Shown piece after piece: positions 5,888-5,945 of a DNA stretch of 5,945 nucleotides. A program made the translations under genes and the position numbers. The stretch comes from Oscillospiraceae bacterium (lineage in GTDB: Bacteria; Bacillota_A; Clostridia; Oscillospirales; Oscillospiraceae), in the NCBI GenBank assembly GCA_902789835.1, contig CADAPN010000122.1, positions 1 to 5,945 of the forward strand, read 5' to 3'. The notes under the pieces are model-generated. The model was not told the origin of the DNA, did not search any database, and worked only from the letters and a program-made list of their open reading frames with translations. How positions within the stretch are numbered: position 1 is the stretch's first letter; every line of letters begins with the position of its first letter.

Positions 5888-5945
5888 GCGGGTGTAGTTC
5901 AATGGTAGAACACCAGCCTTCCAAGCTGGATACGTGGGTTCGATT
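5888..5945 (+). tRNA. tRNA-Gly(TCC), cut by the right window edge
   Basis: The cloverleaf can be followed from the 5' end: acceptor strand GCGGGTG (5888-5894), D arm GTTC/GAAC with loop AATGGTA (5897-5911), anticodon stem CCAGC/GCTGG (5913-5917 and 5925-5929) and loop CTTCCAA. The anticodon is TCC at 5920-5922, which reads GGA and GGG glycine codons. The variable region ATACG is followed by TGGGT and TTCGATT of the T arm. The 3' half of the T stem and the acceptor strand lie outside the window. Further tRNA genes may follow, but that cannot be seen. Confidence 0.95.

Noticed and set aside
5735..5902. In-frame upstream extension of the glucosidase to ATG 5902, adding a hydrophobic N-terminal stretch (LLSILFLFLFFF).
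   Set aside because: The hydrophobic run is only the translation of the reverse complement of the A-rich tract. The extension would overlap the tRNA-Gly gene on the other strand and cover both promoters, and family proteins start near KTQWYKEMTVYQIW. It is not a signal peptide or membrane anchor.
1..5945. Search for a hidden novel system: CRISPR repeats, retron or toxin-antitoxin pairs, IS ends, integrase sites at the tRNA, riboswitch leaders.
   Set aside because: No spaced repeats, reverse-transcriptase or nuclease motifs, terminal inverted repeats or structured long leaders were found. Intergenic gaps are all under 200 bases and are accounted for by promoters and one terminator. The tRNA 3' end, where an attachment site would lie, is outside the window.

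Overview
The window looks like chromosomal core genome of a GC-rich, anaerobic member of the Firmicutes, probably class Clostridia. The pointers are a HemZ-type radical-SAM protein next to a uridine-kinase-like nucleoside kinase, a short CarD-family regulator, the non-mevalonate enzyme IspE, and a cytoplasmic GH13 oligo-1,6-glucosidase of the Firmicutes type. The taxonomic call is inference; no marker gene in the window settles it.

Layout, left to right. Positions 1-2373 hold a minus-strand unit: promoter, hemZ, then a P-loop nucleoside kinase that overlaps the end of hemZ by 11 bases and runs off the left edge. hemZ seems to be read from a leaderless or nearly leaderless mRNA, because a strong TTGTCA-17-TATAAT promoter sits directly against its ATG and no Shine-Dalgarno is present. 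Diverging from it, a plus-strand CarD-like RNA polymerase-binding regulator occupies 2512-3003. It ends at a long hairpin (3016-3083) with an A-run on one side and a T-run on the other. That hairpin can terminate both this gene and the converging minus-strand unit on its right.

The right-hand minus-strand unit (3144-5798) is promoter, GH13 glucosidase, then ispE. The two genes overlap by ATGA, which suggests translational coupling. It pairs a sugar-degrading enzyme with an isoprenoid-precursor enzyme, with no transporter or sugar regulator visible in the window. Diverging at the right end is a tRNA-Gly(TCC) gene cut by the window edge, with its own strong promoter behind an A-rich tract.

The genes do not form one pathway. 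They are housekeeping functions: tetrapyrrole-type radical-SAM chemistry, nucleoside phosphorylation, global transcription control, isoprenoid precursors, oligosaccharide hydrolysis and translation. I see no mobile element, CRISPR array, phage gene, defence system or large repeat. Nothing here supports a new multi-gene system; the best leads are in expression signals and in active-site variants of the GH13 enzyme.
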